Assembly (NCBI GenBank): GCA_018389105.1
Contig: JACATO010002189.1
Location: 645,001 to 709,000, forward strand
Origin: Nautilus pompilius
Taxonomy: Eukaryota; Mollusca; Cephalopoda; Nautilida; Nautilidae
Direction: 5' to 3'
DNA length: 64,000 nucleotides
The notes under the pieces were generated by a model. That model saw only the letters and a list, made by a program, of their open reading frames with translations. It was not told the DNA's origin and ran no database searches. Below are positions 44,227-58,700 of this stretch, piece after piece (the first letter of the stretch is position 1; each line of letters begins with the position of its first letter). The position numbers and the translations under genes are program-made.

Positions 44227-45269
44227 ACTTCCATAAAAGTTCTTTTATAGAAAAAAACAAAGCAATCATTGTAAAAAATTTATAAAGTATGATTTTAAAA
44301 AGTTTTAGTTTCATTATAAACAGATTCTACAAAACTTCAGTGCTTTTGGTAGTTTCTTCAATATGAGAAACATTTGTGTCTTAATATTCGATCCTTTGCT
44401 GGCCAGAATTTTTAAAATTAATATTTTAATGATATAAGTATTTATGTCTTAGTTGCAAAGTATGTGTATAGATCTAAACAAACAACTCCAAGGAGAATAG
44501 GGTGGATAAACGGACAACTTTCCACTAGAAAGTGACAGCATCTATCTATGGTTGTTTCATTGTCATCTTGTACTTTAACAGAGAAAGCTTTGATGATGAT
44601 AAAATGCTAGTTCCATCAACTATGAGAAATGTAAGGACCCTTTATACTTTGTACAATATTAGTAACTTCCAGATGTTTACACTCTTTAGAAATGACTGTC
44701 GCTTGACTACTGTATGCCCACATCATTACCTATGACCAAATATGGAAGTACCAAGGTATCTGAACTGTAAAGAAAAAGGTCCAGTCAAAAAAAAAAAAAT
44801 CCTGCAGATTTCGATTCCTCTCATACAACAATTTATAAAAAACTCCCTACTATTCAAGAAATACCCATCAAAATGGTCATATAAACTCATCCTATAATAA
44901 TAGGGTTAATAAAATGAAAAATTCCTGAAACTTATTCCATGACCTGCATATATATGATAAAACAAACTCAATTTTTGGTCATCACAAGTTAGCATCCTCT
45001 AATTATCACCAATGTAGTTTTTATTTATATATTTTTCAGATCAGAAAACTTTCCACAACCCTAAATATATAAAGTTAGAGGGGTACACAACTGCAATTAA
45101 TAATTAACACAAACATTTGCTTGTTCTTAGCAGCTTTGTGGAGTAAGAATCTATGACATTCATCATATACTACCATCCATTAAAAAGCATACATAGGAAT
45201 TAAAACCACTGACTAAAAGTAATTTTCAACAAAGGAATTATACAAAGACTAGTGATCAATATCTGCAGT

Positions 45270-45900
45270 CGATAGCAAGTGAGGAGAGAGAGAAGTTTAC
45301 TCAAAGGTGAATATGGCAGTCAGGTTGGTCCCAAAGTTTTTTATTGGAGACATATCTGGTGATCTTGCTGGCAATGGCAAGACATGCTGTCTTGAGTCTG
45401 GAAATACAGCTGGTAAATTTTGGTAATTTCTCTTGCATTATTGAGCTGAAAAATTATTCCAAGGCTAAAACATCTAATAATTGCACCACCTGTAGTACCA
45501 GAGTTTTATCCCTGTACCCCTAGCCAATAACGTTGCTGCTGATACTTTCACCTATTGGTTATAGTTTTGAAAGCTAATGCATCTCCAAACCATGACACTC
45601 TCCATCTAAGCAATCCAATTCTTGGACACGGTATTTCACCAATCTCTAGATGGAATTTATGAACTCTCCTGTCATTCCTGGAAGGACAGAACCTTGATTT
45701 TCCAAAAAAAGACAACAGAATGCTACTTCAGTCATGTCTAGCAAATATTGCATAGCTCACTGCAAATGTGCAGTGTGATGTTGCTGAGTCAAAATAGAAA
45801 GATCAATGTGCAAAAAAAAAAAAAAAAAATCACTATTAGCAAGTCTTCCAGTCATTGCTTTGTCTGCTGATTCTGTGATGGGCAGATGCATTTGCTCTCA
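45270..45900 (-). mobile_element. Tc1-type transposase relic
   Basis: On the minus strand I read MVWRCISFQ (the VMVWGCIS motif) and, further on, LPLPARSPDMSPIKNFGTN (the WPARSPDLSPIENVW motif), separated by decayed sequence of the expected length. No terminal repeats were found. Confidence 0.55.
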
Positions 45901-46474
45901 AAAAATATGGTCTCCATGTAAGAAACTTGAATGTAATGATCTTTGTGCTATGACACATGAGTGGCTGAGGGTAGATAGCTACAAAGCCAGTCTGATGTTG
46001 ATGTAGTAGCAACCTTCACACTGTTATTTGGGTGCAGATTTAAAATCTTGCACCTTGGGTCTGACGAGTCTCTGCCTGTAACAATCCAGTAGCCTGTTTT
46101 TTTTGTCATCCTCCGATAGTCAAGACATACAGTGTCACCTTCTAAATATCTCAGACAATGCTCATTTTAACCAAACAGGTTTTATACCTTTATAGTGCTG
46201 TTTACCCCTGTATATGCAAAAAAACAAATGGCAATGCCATGTGCAAAGTCAGTAGTCATTTAATTCTGGCTGCCAGCCCAGAGAACAAAACCAAGTGACA
46301 AATAGGCGAAACAACTGTTTAACTGTGCATCTTTCATCATTAACACAGGCAAGAATTTTTTGTCTGCACACCTCTTAATAGACATCAAGATATATACAGT
46401 AAATATCCAGTAAACTAAAATTTTTTTAAATAAAAAAAAATTCTGGAGTAATTAAAAAAAATTTTTAAAAATGT

Positions 46475-46480
46475 TTTATT
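46475..46480 (-). other. Candidate polyadenylation signal of RPP30
   Basis: AATAAA is present on the minus strand about 115 bases after the RPP30 stop codon. It is a plausible cleavage signal, but AT-rich flanks make chance matches likely. Confidence 0.4.
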
Positions 46481-46595
46481 CCAGATGCTTTTTGAAATAA
46501 CCTGATTTTTCCAGCATATTAAAAGATGTTTTAGTAACTTTTCCATTAGTCCAGTGAGACTAAATCTGGACATAATCACAATGTCTGTCCAGGTA

Positions 46596-46783
46596 TTAAA
46601 TTATTTCGAGCTTGCACTTCTTTTTTACTGGTGTCTCAATGCTGTGGTCACTACTTTCATCACTTTCTTGCTCTTCCTCACTCTCTGATAGCTCTTTACA
46701 AGCCTGTAAAGCCCACTGGTTCCTGCTGGACAATTCCCCCACTTTCACTGCACTCACCACTGACTTTGTCATTTTTCTTGCTT
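46596..46783 (-). CDS. RPP30: RPP30 last exon with acidic tail and stop
   Basis: Two bases complete a Gln codon, then ARKMTKSVVSAVKVGELSSR follows, then an acidic serine-rich stretch and a lysine-rich end, with TAA at 46596-46598. The start matches the family's ExRKTAFGIISxVK segment. Confidence 0.87.
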
Positions 46784-49700
46784 CTAAAAATAATAATAAT
46801 ATTTTTTGAAGTTAATTTTTTTAATGGCTCTATAGTATAAAACAGCTCCATTTCATCCTTTCTTCTTAGCATGCATATTTAATTTCTTTAAAATGTTTTC
46901 ATAATGACACTTAAGCAGAATACAAAAGTTTATTTAGGTTGTGTAGTTTAAAAAAAAAATGGCATCCACAGACATTGAAATAATAATTAATAGTAACAAA
47001 CAAAAACAAAGCTTATCTACAACACTTGCTGGCAGCAACTACAGGTGCAAACAAGCAGACTGACTTAGAATAAAATACTTTTTAATGAGCATGTAAAATT
47101 AGAAAAAAAAAAACAAGACACTTTTAGAAAATTCAAGTTTATAGCTTTATTATCTCTGCTGCAAATCAGACAGGGCCATGATTGCAGATACGACAGATGA
47201 AAACCACCCAAACAATGAAAATCCTAGCTAATATAGACTGAAAAATAAATGTTCTCAAAATTATTATTTTTTTAAACTGCATTTTAATTGCTTTCTCTCT
47301 AAACCAGATTTATGATTAGACTAATGTCCAAACACTGCATGGGACATAACTTACCATGTGTCGTTTTGATGAGTTCTGTCCCATGCCAAAAAAAAAAAGA
47401 AGGGAGGGCCCACCAATCTAAATCTAGGGAAGATAACTCCTATAAAAAAAATGTATTAAACAATTAAACGTATATTTTCCAGAATATGCCATGCAGATTT
47501 CATACTAAACACATTATCTCCCATCACCACTACCATCTTATTTTTTTAAAAAATCTGTACAAATCTACATATTAATAGTATCACTATACTTACTATTAAA
47601 AATGTATCTGGTGCTACTTTCAAATTTATAGACAGTATCATGCAGTAATTCAAGGGTACTTATTTTCTGAGAATTTGTTTAAAACTCGTACAACTTTCAA
47701 TGTTGTCAGGAAGATAGCAGAGCAGTGACACACACGTCACATGACACTTCACAACAGCCGTTTTTTTGAAAGAGAGAAAGAAAAGATAAGCTTGGAAGGA
47801 TGTTTCTTGAAGAAAGGCTAAATATTTAAGGTGAAACAGTAAAATTTCCTGCATACTGGAACTAAAAACAACAATAATCAGCTACATCAACAATATATGA
47901 TGGACACCCAGGGCTGCCGTAAGAATCATGTTTGCTTTATGCCACATAATTTTGAAATAAATATGGTCAGGATTTGCTTGTAAGTCAGTAAGAAAATCAA
48001 AATTCTTTGTATTAGCACAGTTGGCAATTTTACTGACCTGCATGTTTTACTGAATAACCCACTCATACACCAGCACATGATCTAACTACAATAAAACCAA
48101 CAGCAAAAAATGTCAAAACCACAAGAAAAGCTCAAAATTATTAAACAAGACAACAACTTACGTGCATGTACTAAAGCAGCTCTGCAGTTTTTGGTAATGG
48201 AATCTTTACTCTGCTCGTTATTCATTCCAAGCAACAACCCTCTGAATGTTGTCAAAGATGCAAAATATCTTTAGTTATGCATTGTTCTTGTGAGAGAGAG
48301 AGAGAGAGAGAGAGTGAATCACTGCCTGACTAAAGCAATTTCAACGTTAAATGCCCCAAAATGAATTGTTCATAATAAAAGTCATGTTACTCTTTACAAG
48401 TGTACCACATGTAGTTACAAATAGCTATTTGCTATAAATAATAACCAACACCTGAAATGCTTTATGACATCTGTTTTCCTTTGAAATCCTATAATTTTAA
48501 GAAGATATTATGAATCATGTATACATTACTACTACTGGTTGGTAAAAATTAAAAAGAACAATAAACAAAGCCCTCCCCCCCCACACACACATGCGCGTGC
48601 ACACTCCCAAAAGATAATCCAACGATTGCCAATTTATTCAAAGCTCTATTAATCAACCAGGAGGCCAGAATCTATTCTAGATGTTGCAGAAAGCTACCCA
48701 TCTACAAGAGTCCGTGAGCAAGTAATAAAATATTAAGAATATATTTATCATTTCTTTTAATAATGCACACACACATTCAATACATACAGTATAAAAAAAT
48801 CTATTAAGATATCAGCATATTTGATGAGTAGATACATTAAATTTTAAAAGGATACAATGTTACCACATCATATGGTCCCCTCAAAAGAAGTGGCTATATA
48901 AATTAAGCAGGAAGGAAAAAAGAGGGAGATTTTGTTTAGTCATGATATAAATAGACACAATCAATTGCATTATTATTACTGTGGAGATATCAAGGATACA
49001 ACTGCCATGGCTCTCCCAAGAACAATTAGTCAGAAGCATCAAAAGATTCTAAATAAAAAATGCCTTTGGCTATTGGATTTCTGTGTGGGCAGTGTTCTGT
49101 CATCATTCCTTCACATCTATGTCCACATTGAGCAGGACCGGCAATGCTGAGCTGATAGTATTGTGTGGTGTTCCAGGGTCTACAGCAATCATTTATGATA
49201 GCTAAGGTGTGTTAAATAAAAATTTTCTAAAATGATTAGGATTTGGCAAAGTTTGAGATCCAATATTTAAATAATTTACAGCCATGATAACATACAAAAT
49301 GTGCATAAGGTATGACAATTCAGTGTTCCCATAAAGAAATCAATGTTTTGTTTCTGAGCATGCTGTCCCAATACTGGTCTTTCCAACTTCAGCAGATAAA
49401 TTCCTATTAGAACTCTTCATTTTTGGATGTGGGAGAAAATCAGAGTGCAATGTCACTTGAGACTATACAATAGCATTGCACAAACCTGAACAATACACTC
49501 TGCTTGAACTCATGTTTACAGAATTATAATTTAAATAATAATACAATTTTGAATAAAAACACTAGCAACCTTTTTAGTCTACCAAACAAATTTGGCACAT
49601 AATTCCTCATTTTATTCAAAAAAACTGAAAATTATAAATTTATATGATACAAACAAGAATCGCTGCACATGTAAAAATTTCCTCACACGAGCAAAATATC

Positions 49701-52700
49701 TGTTTCAGTATCTCTTTTATAAAGTGATATAGTAAAGTTATCTCCTCTGAACCTGTGTGCCAAAGCCAGCATATCAGACAGCCACCAGAAAACCCCTGGT
49801 GTTAGTTTCCAAAAAGAACAGAGTGCAGAGGTTAACTGTATGCCTACCATCAGAAAGTCTCTAGTAGTACTCTTAAGTTTTTAGATGTGGGTGGAAAACC
49901 ATGTGACTGGCTGGTGAAGAAGAAAACCATGCCAGAGAGATATGGCATAGACTCTACTATGGGTCAGTGCAGTGGTTAGATATGATTAACTATTAAAATA
50001 ACTGAATATTTCAACAACTCTGGTTGAAAAAGAACAGAATGGCAAGAATAAATAACAGTGCAGAGCACTGTGGTGCTTTTTAACAGTCAACCAGCTACTG
50101 AAAATTTGTCATTTAAAAATATTTTTAAATACAATCAAGTTCAAGCTTAGAGAACAATAAAAAAAAACAACAAACAAACAAACAAGGCAAGCAACAAAAA
50201 ATCCACTATTTGCAGTTTTATTTATACACTAATGTATCACCCGTCTGTGACAGACAGTGCACTATCTATTCCAAAGCATATTTCATAATTCAACACTTCT
50301 AGATACCAAATGTTATTGCATAGAAATCTTCCTTTTTTTTGAAGGGGAGGAGTGGGATCTAAAAATTCTGAGTGGTTTGTAGTTGGACACAAAAATAAGA
50401 CAACATTTAGCTAGTCCTGAATACATTTTGATAGATAAATCCCAACTCATCCAAGGGGTTTTCCCTAGTCCTTCATACTACTGCCATTGTAAAGGCTAGC
50501 TGTACTAAAAATTAGCTTCACTTAAGTGGAAATGGTAGATTTATGTTGCTGGGACAGAGTAATCTGTAGCAAGGAGAAGGGAATACACCTGTTATAATCT
50601 CAACACCCAAGAGGTCTTGATGGTCAATCTAGTACAACTGCAGTCCTTTTGTTGGATCCAGGTCATGCTCCAACTTTCAAGGTCATCTGGTGTGGTGGCA
50701 TACCCTATGGCATCAACAAATACAAGAATTCCAACAGATACAGCAAAACCTCAATTTAATGACCTAATGGGGGTGAAGGGGGTATCCATTAAATCTGGGT
50801 CTTTACATACGCATGTGCAAAGGGCACCCAAAGCTAAAAATTGTTTCGCACAGCTCAACAGAGACTTTTGTCTGTCTGGAGACCAAACAGCGTCCATTGG
50901 TCCTGAAGTCCATTAGATCGAGGTGCTACTGTAATCTGTGCATCCACTACAGTGATTAGATTAAATTAACACTTTCAGTAAGCATCTTAAAGTGTTTAAA
51001 ACAAAGCAGCGTGGCCTTCAAACAAGCATTTACTCATTAAAAGTCAATCCAACATTAAAGATTTTCATAAACAGTGTGTTAAGTGTATCATCATCATATA
51101 TAGTGTATGTGGTATTATTCAGGATAGGATGCTTACTTCAAACCCATTTTGAAGGTGGAATGCTCAGCTACTAACCACCAACATCACTCCCATTCCCTGT
51201 AAGTTACATGGCACACTACAAGCCATTACAGATAACAGAGACACACTAATGGCCTTAATGCTGTGTCCTGGGCTGAGAATATACTAACATACTCAGGGAA
51301 AACTATTTAGATGCAATACATTTTAAAAATTCTACCTAAATAAACTCAGCTTGCAATGTTGGGTCTCAGCAGACATAAGGTAGTATTAAAGCTGCAAAGG
51401 AGAAAGGGATAATGTTGGAAAACTCAAACAAAATCCAGTCTAGTTCTCAAAAATCATTTAGTTCATGAATTAAAGGGAAAAACAAGAATAAAAGCTTACT
51501 TTTTCACACCCACTGGTAATAATGATATTCTGGAAAAAAAAATTTTTTCTGTTTATGTATTAACAGAATTTAATGTAAAAACTTATTTATCATGAATAGT
51601 AACAAAAACAAAAATTTCAACCTCTGTTGACTTTTAGAGAACAGAAGCCATAGTTTGCATGCACAGTTTGACTACAAGGTATTGTGTTCCAGCTTCCACC
51701 AAGTTATTACTTAAAGGTTATTCACCGGCCTACATGCTGATTCCACGTATCATTTACCATGTCAGAACTGGAGTTGGCTAGTAAAAATGCTTTAACGGAA
51801 TGATTAGCCAAAAATGGATTGTCAGATAACTAAATCTGCAAGTCATTAGTCAAAAATTCTTCAGTTTCTGAAAACAACATGAACCCATCACCAGTTTATA
51901 TCAAAAAGCAAGCCATTTGCTGTCTACAGCAAAGTTTTAACATACATGCCTTTCAGGAAATGACAATGCAAATCATCTGTATCATAATCCATGGATAGGG
52001 TAAGAAGCATAATGTTAGATGTTATTTATTTTGATTTCCCACTCTCTTTAACATTTACAAATAATTAAGCCAGGTAAGTAATATTTTTCACTATTATTAT
52101 TACATTTTTACTATTACTTCCAGTAGCATAATGTTGTTTTCTTTCACTGAGAGGAAATAAATTTTCTGGAGCTAATGATATTATTATTATTATTAAAAGT
52201 AATTTTATAAAGTAGTTTAAATAGAAAGATTCTAGACTGTAGTGAGACCACTTGTCACCACAATCTTGATGTTACTACAAAGTATGATACTGTTTCCATA
52301 ATGGCAAACATGGAGGCAGAAAATGGGACCAGTACAACTTAGTCAAGAGCCCTGTGAATATTCTTGTTTATAAAGATCTCAAATTTTATAATGTAAAAAA
52401 GCGTTTACTTAGAAAGTGACTGCTTGAAATTAAAGGTTGTGAGAGAAAAAATTACATTCACCATTTAAAGGTATTCTTTGTTTTTTTTTTAAAGTGAAAA
52501 CAAAGTAAACAATTCATTAGTCAGCACTATTGTCCAGCAGCAAGGGTGATCAGGTGAGTCCTGCTATTTAGTGTTATAATGGCTATGCTAACATAAATTT
52601 GTCAGATTAGACTCGACTTAATTATACCATCTGAATTATTCTTCATATCTTCTACCATCACAGACTTTACTTACCATCAATAGATACCCTCATACTGATC

Positions 52701-55700
52701 TACTTTATCTTTTCATTTCTTTACTGAACAAAATTTCATTCTTTTATCTGAATCAACAGTTTTTTTTTAAAAATTATTTTACATGTTAAAGAACAATCTC
52801 TGTGCAGTCAATATAAACAGTTGACTAATAAAAAGGAAAATATTTTCAAATTGGTTTTAGTAGTATACAAGCTGTATATTGCTAGTATTAAAATTATATT
52901 AACTATTTAATTTCTCTGTCTTTTTATTTTTCATAACGGTACGACAGCATGATAATAAGAATAAGCTTATTACGTGGAAATCAATATGGAGAAGTACATT
53001 TAATTTTGACCTATATGCAAGTGAACTTCCAAATCTTGTCACCAATGGGGCACCTGACTTATAAGCTGGAAAACGGAGTACGGCAATTAATGTGAGAGAC
53101 ACTAACCGCCTAGATGTTTGTGTTTCTGCAACCAAAATTTAATTATGGCCACCAGATCAGGCCAAACTTTGTTCCTTCTTACTCTTGCTCACCTTTCCTT
53201 TGCATACATCCAACAGCTTCTGCGTATTGGATATGGTGAATCTTCTAGCACTGCTGTCTTCTATTAAAGGGCTGTATAGAATCTCAAACACCACACCTCT
53301 TTCTAAAGCCTAGAAATAAAAAAAAAATGTGGGTGAGTTGGAGATAAAATAACAAAAATAAAGGATTATTAAAATAAATAAAACAACACAGTGGAGTAAA
53401 CAATTTTTTTTTTTAAATTTTAAAATGTCACTTAGTCATTAACAGCTTTTTTTTTTTAATATCATCATTATCAAAGATTTATATCAATGACAAGAATCTC
53501 TTCTACTTTGCAGTTAAACTAAACAGGTTCGCTGACTCAGTGGTGACTGCCAGGGCTGAGGTATGAGCTTGACACCCGATCTGGCGTACCTCTGTGGTTC
53601 CTTCTGGATGCTCCGTTTCCTCTCATGTCTAAAAATGAATAGTTCTGAAAGGGATTTCCTTGCTAAAGTTGCAAGTGCCAGCCCCATTGAGGCATAGGAC
53701 AAGCAACGCTCTCTATTGAGCAATATGGCATCACGCTCCTTCATCGAAGCTGTCTCCATCCAACGTAAAGAGGTTAGTTATCCATGTTGTTGAAACTGGT
53801 GTAGGACACAACAAGTTCGTCTGGTTACAAATTGAGGGCTGCTTATACTTACCAAGTTCAGAGAGGTTTTCTTTATTTTGAACAAAAGCTTTTCTGTGAA
53901 GTCCAAAGAAATGATGTCGATATCTAAGGTCCCACATGCAACCTATTTAAAAGAAAAATTTTTTAAACTTTTTTCTATTATCAAATTTTAAAAAAAAATT
54001 ATAATGGTGTTAATGTTAGGACAATGGACATGCTGTGATAATTGTAGTTTCCTTTTTATTTTTTAAAATTTATCTGTATAAATAAAAACAATACAAGAAA
54101 ACAACAAATGATTCAGACTTTCTAAATTAAAAACAATTGCCTGATCGTGAATATACACAAGAATTCTAGAAAGATTCCAGTAAATAGAATTACAGAGCAT
54201 GAAAATTAAAATAAAGAAAAGCAAAGAAACTAACAAAGGAAATGACTGTATTATGATTTTTTAAAAAATAAAAAATACGAGGTCTGTCGAAAAAGTATCT
54301 GACTATTTTTTCCCGTGGGAAGTAATGGTGTTAGGGAGGCAAAAGTGTGCATAGTGGAGCCGTATAGCTTCTTGCGCATGTGTGGTTTTTGGCAGGCTTG
54401 CTGGATGGGTCAGTCGCTATCAGGCAGCCAGCGCATGAGGTGCTGTACTACTTACTCGTCACATTTTCATTATTTTGCCCGTGATGACGGAATGTGTGGA
54501 GCAACGATCTTGCATCAAGTTTTGCCAAAAGCTTGGAGATACCCAAGCGGAAAAAATTCGCAAAATTCAACAGGCTTTTGGTGACAATGCCATGGGTGTT
54601 ACCAAAATTAAAGAATGGTACAACAGGTTCAAAGATGGCTGCACATCGGTGGAGGGAGGCCATCAACAAGATGCAATGCAGTTGTTATTGAGAAAATGAG
54701 AACCTTGATAATGGAGGATCATTGTTTGACGGTGTGTGAAATTGGTGATGAGGTTGGGATCAGTAAAGATTCTGCACATGCAATTTTAGAGGATTTTGGC
54801 TTGTGCAGAATGGCGGCAGAATTTGTGCCCAAGCTGCTTTCTCTGGAACAACAACAACTTTGTCTTGAGGTTTCGCAGGGCCTGCTGGATACTGCCGCCA
54901 ACAGGGATCCTGAGTTCCAGAATACCGTGATAAGAGATGAGATGTGGGTACAGGTACGACCTGGAAACCAAAGCTCAGTCGTCACAGTGGAAGCACCCAA
55001 CATTGCCAAGGTCCGGAGCAAAATCAAGGTGATGCTGACTGTTTGACTACCGAGACGTTGTGCATCATGAATACGCACCAGAAGGACAAACAGTTACAAA
55101 GGAGTACTATCAGGAAGTCCTCCAATGTCTTCATGATGCAGTTCGGTGCAAGAGAGCGGACCTGTGGGCCTCACAAAACTGGCAGCTGGATCATGACAAC
55201 ACCCCGGTTCAGTTGTTGTAGCTGATCCAAGCTCTCTTGGCAAAGAAAGGCATTTCGCTCATTCACCAGGCTCCCTACTCTCCAGACATGGCTCCTTCTG
55301 TTTGTTCCAAAAAATGAAGATGCCCCTGAAAGGCTCCTGCTTTGAGAGCTGAGAGGACATCATGTGGAATGCGATGGTGGAACTGAGAGCCATTCCTAAA
55401 GAAGCATTCCAGACATGCTTCGAACAGTGGAAGGATCACTGGACTAAGTGTGTGGAGGCACAAGGGGCTTACCTCGAAGGGGATTAGCAATTGAACCCCA
55501 CCAAGTACGTAATTTTTTTTTCCCAGCCTAAGGTCGGATACTTTTTCGACAGACCTCATACTATTTTTTTTTTCTACCGAGTATGTTAGCTTGGTTAACA
55601 TAAATAAAATAAGAGAATCCAAAAGATCAGTGTAAATAAAGAGATAACAAATACTTCTCTTAATCATTTTGTCAGAACAGAGTTTACACCTTATCATCAT

Positions 55701-58700
55701 CTTGGAAAAATAATTCTTTGTTTTCCTAAGAATGCCTTCTGCTATTGAGACCACTTTCTATTTGTTATCCTTAGAAACTGGTAAAGCAGCAAGGTCTAAT
55801 AAACAGTATATTAGAAAGCCTTTGTTTATACAGAATTCAAATTAGAACAATATTGAATACACTACATCTAATTTAGCAATGGTTTTTGCAACTCACATAT
55901 TCTATGAACAGTTTTAATGTAAAATAATAAATGTTTATATTAAATTCTTTATTCATTCTATTAAAGATTTTAAACATAACTGACACAAACAACTAATGAA
56001 GTCATTCTGAAGCACTAATTAAGGTGTATCTATATTTAATAAAAATGATCTACTACCAAACAGTCAGCATTTCAAAAACAGAAGCTATTGTATGAAAGAT
56101 GATCTTTTAAAAATCTACCTGTAGAGAAATACAAAGCAAACTGACTTTGAGTGTTAGAATGTGTCATGACTTGGCTGCCAGGTGCTATAAAGATAGTATC
56201 AAACCAGGAAGAAGCAACGTACGTGAAGCAGCTTCTCTGAAGTGGGCTGTATAGCAATCAGGTCATAGGCTTGTATTTCAGCACAACTTTGCTGAAAAAA
56301 TAATGTGTACGTTCATTACTAAATAAATAATGGTTAAAAAAAGTACTTTTTAACCTGCTGCATGACACCTGGGGTACATCTGCATCCCACTAGCCTTCAA
56401 ATCTGTATTACTCAGCACAGGACGAGTCATAGGAGCTGTGACACAGTACTTTCCTCAATAATATAACCTTTTGAAACAACGGATCTTCATTCCCACCTGT
56501 TTTGCATTACGAGTGTGTGTTGACTAAACATACAGCCAGTTCAATATGAATACTAACTAACCAGTGCTCCTAGGCTAGGCTAAAGTAAAAAAAAATAATA
56601 ATAATGTGGTATACAGAGGGTTAATACTACTAACAAACAACAAAAAAAGCCAAATATATTATGTTAAATGACACCTTACACTTACCAAAAGGATTATAAC
56701 CACCACAAAAAACAACAATTTTTCCAAATTACAGTTTTATAAAGAGAGAATAAATTAATTAAGGATGAACAAATTAAAAACTAAATTTGTCTGCTGGCAA
56801 GCAAAGATTAAGGTGATACTGCTCATGGTAAATGATTCCTGCTCTGTGGGTGAAAAGCATTTAACAATCAGTTTTATGAGATTCATTGTGCTAATTGAAA
56901 CACTTTAGATAACAAAAAAAATGCTGATAACAATGGACTTTGAACAAATTTAAAAACTGTAAATAGTTTGCCCCGTTCTTAGAAAACAAATTATATTTAA
57001 CTTACTAGGCTATGTATCTGTTCAGGGTTATCTAACACCATTGTTAATCTTGATAACTGGCGAAATTTGGGTTTTGGGCCCTGAAAAATAAAATTATTAT
57101 TTCAATACAAAAATGCAGTTAAATACTTTGAAACAAAAAAAAACTGCCTTATAAACAAAGTTCTATGCATACCTTGATGAAATAGAAAAAAAAAACTAAC
57201 TGTATGTATACTCCCACCCCATGGATGACTAAAAACCAGTTAATTCACATCATTAATTTTTAACTAAAGCGCACATCTTCATTTCTTTCAAAGTGCTAAT
57301 CTGGACGAAAGTCAGGTCTCACCTTTGTGTACACCAATTGTAATTGAAAATGGCCTGAAAAGCTCACAGCTCATTATCACCAAGTTCCTGTTTATAGCAT
57401 AAAAATACACCCTGTCCCATGATCAGATGCTAGGAAGAGTAAGATATATATTTTTTAAAAAGTCATAAATTCCCTGCTATGCTTTAAACAGCAAACTGGG
57501 TTAGTGTGTGAAAAAAAACACAAATAAAAAATAAAATAAGTATAATAAACAAGAATCTTTGTAAACTTAAAGTAGCAATATTCTTAAATAACAAATTTTG
57601 TTTTTCATATATTAGATCAGCATGTCAAACATGCGGCCCTTTACAAGCACACCTGCGGCCCGCACAAAGGATACTAATTTGCAACAAAAATATTCTGCAA
57701 TAAATTTTATTAAATGACTTCAATTAGTTGTAATGTGCGCAATTGATTGTCGTGTGTGGCCCTCATGACAACACGTGTGACCCATGTGGCCCTTGGGGGA
57801 CCCTCAGTTTGACATGCCTGTATTAGATTTTCTCTATAAAATTTACAAAATCTTATTTTCATGTGTGAATAGTCAGATAAAAAGTGTTTTTATCATCAAT
57901 TTAATCATTTTTTTCAAAGAAAAAAAGTAGTTACCATTTTTAATCTTAAAAAAAAAAAGTCACAGATTCCTTGATTAAATCACCATTTATTTCTCACAAA
58001 AATATAAAAACTTACCCCTGCTTCATCTTTGGAGATAAACTTGCTTTCATCAACTTTTATTTCTTCTGGTGCTTTTATTGTGATCTGTAGAAAAAAGAGA
58101 GATAATTAATATCTGTTGTTTTTAATTCTAAAAACTTGTGAATTCATAAGTTGCATGAGATCACTACCATTTGAAATATAATAAAAGTGATAAAATCTAA
58201 AACAAAATTTTATTTGAAAAATATAAATACTATGCTAAAGAGTGAAATTATAATCATAAAGGAATCAATGGATGGAGAACGGTAGTGTTTCTATCAGTAT
58301 TACACTCCCTTTTTTGTAATAAGTGTAACAAAAAGAATAAAAAACAAGCTTTGGTGACCACAAATGTAGCAGAATATGTAGATGTCCACAAGAATCATCA
58401 GATATCTTTACAGCATGGGTCACAGTGTACAACAGAAGAGCAGCAAACAGAGACCATTCTTAAATCATATCCATTGTCATTTGTTAACTGCAATGGGCAA
58501 TACAGATGCTGCTATGTCCTTCCACCATTTGGAACACTGTCGATTTTTCTGATGAGTCTGGATTTTCACAGTTCTCAGACAGTGGTTATGTATACATGTA
58601 GTGCAATCAAGAACAGAAATTTTCAATGACCCATATGTAAGCCACAATAAAACATAATTATCTGTCTGTTATGGCAGGGGTGGGGGGATAATTTGGGCCT

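Larger units (their letters stand above)
48894..51499 (-). other. RPP30 intron with repeat remnants
   Basis: This 2.6 kb intron contains a weak SINE-like remnant at about 49878-49982, a related motif near 49418, and the pogo-type MITE at 50741-50931. I see no other coding content. Confidence 0.5.
53943..56222 (-). other. RPP30 intron holding a mariner insertion
   Basis: This is a 2.28 kb intron, of which 1.28 kb is the mariner at 54278-55558. The remainder is AT-rich and featureless. Confidence 0.7.

Noticed and set aside
46612-46840. Plus-strand frames opposite the last RPP30 exon
   Set aside because: They are the complement of a confirmed coding exon with conserved Rpp30 sequence on the minus strand.
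55275-55754. 159-codon minus-strand frame at the mariner 3' end
   Set aside because: It is antisense to the mariner transposase C-terminus and runs into AT-rich flank; no domain.
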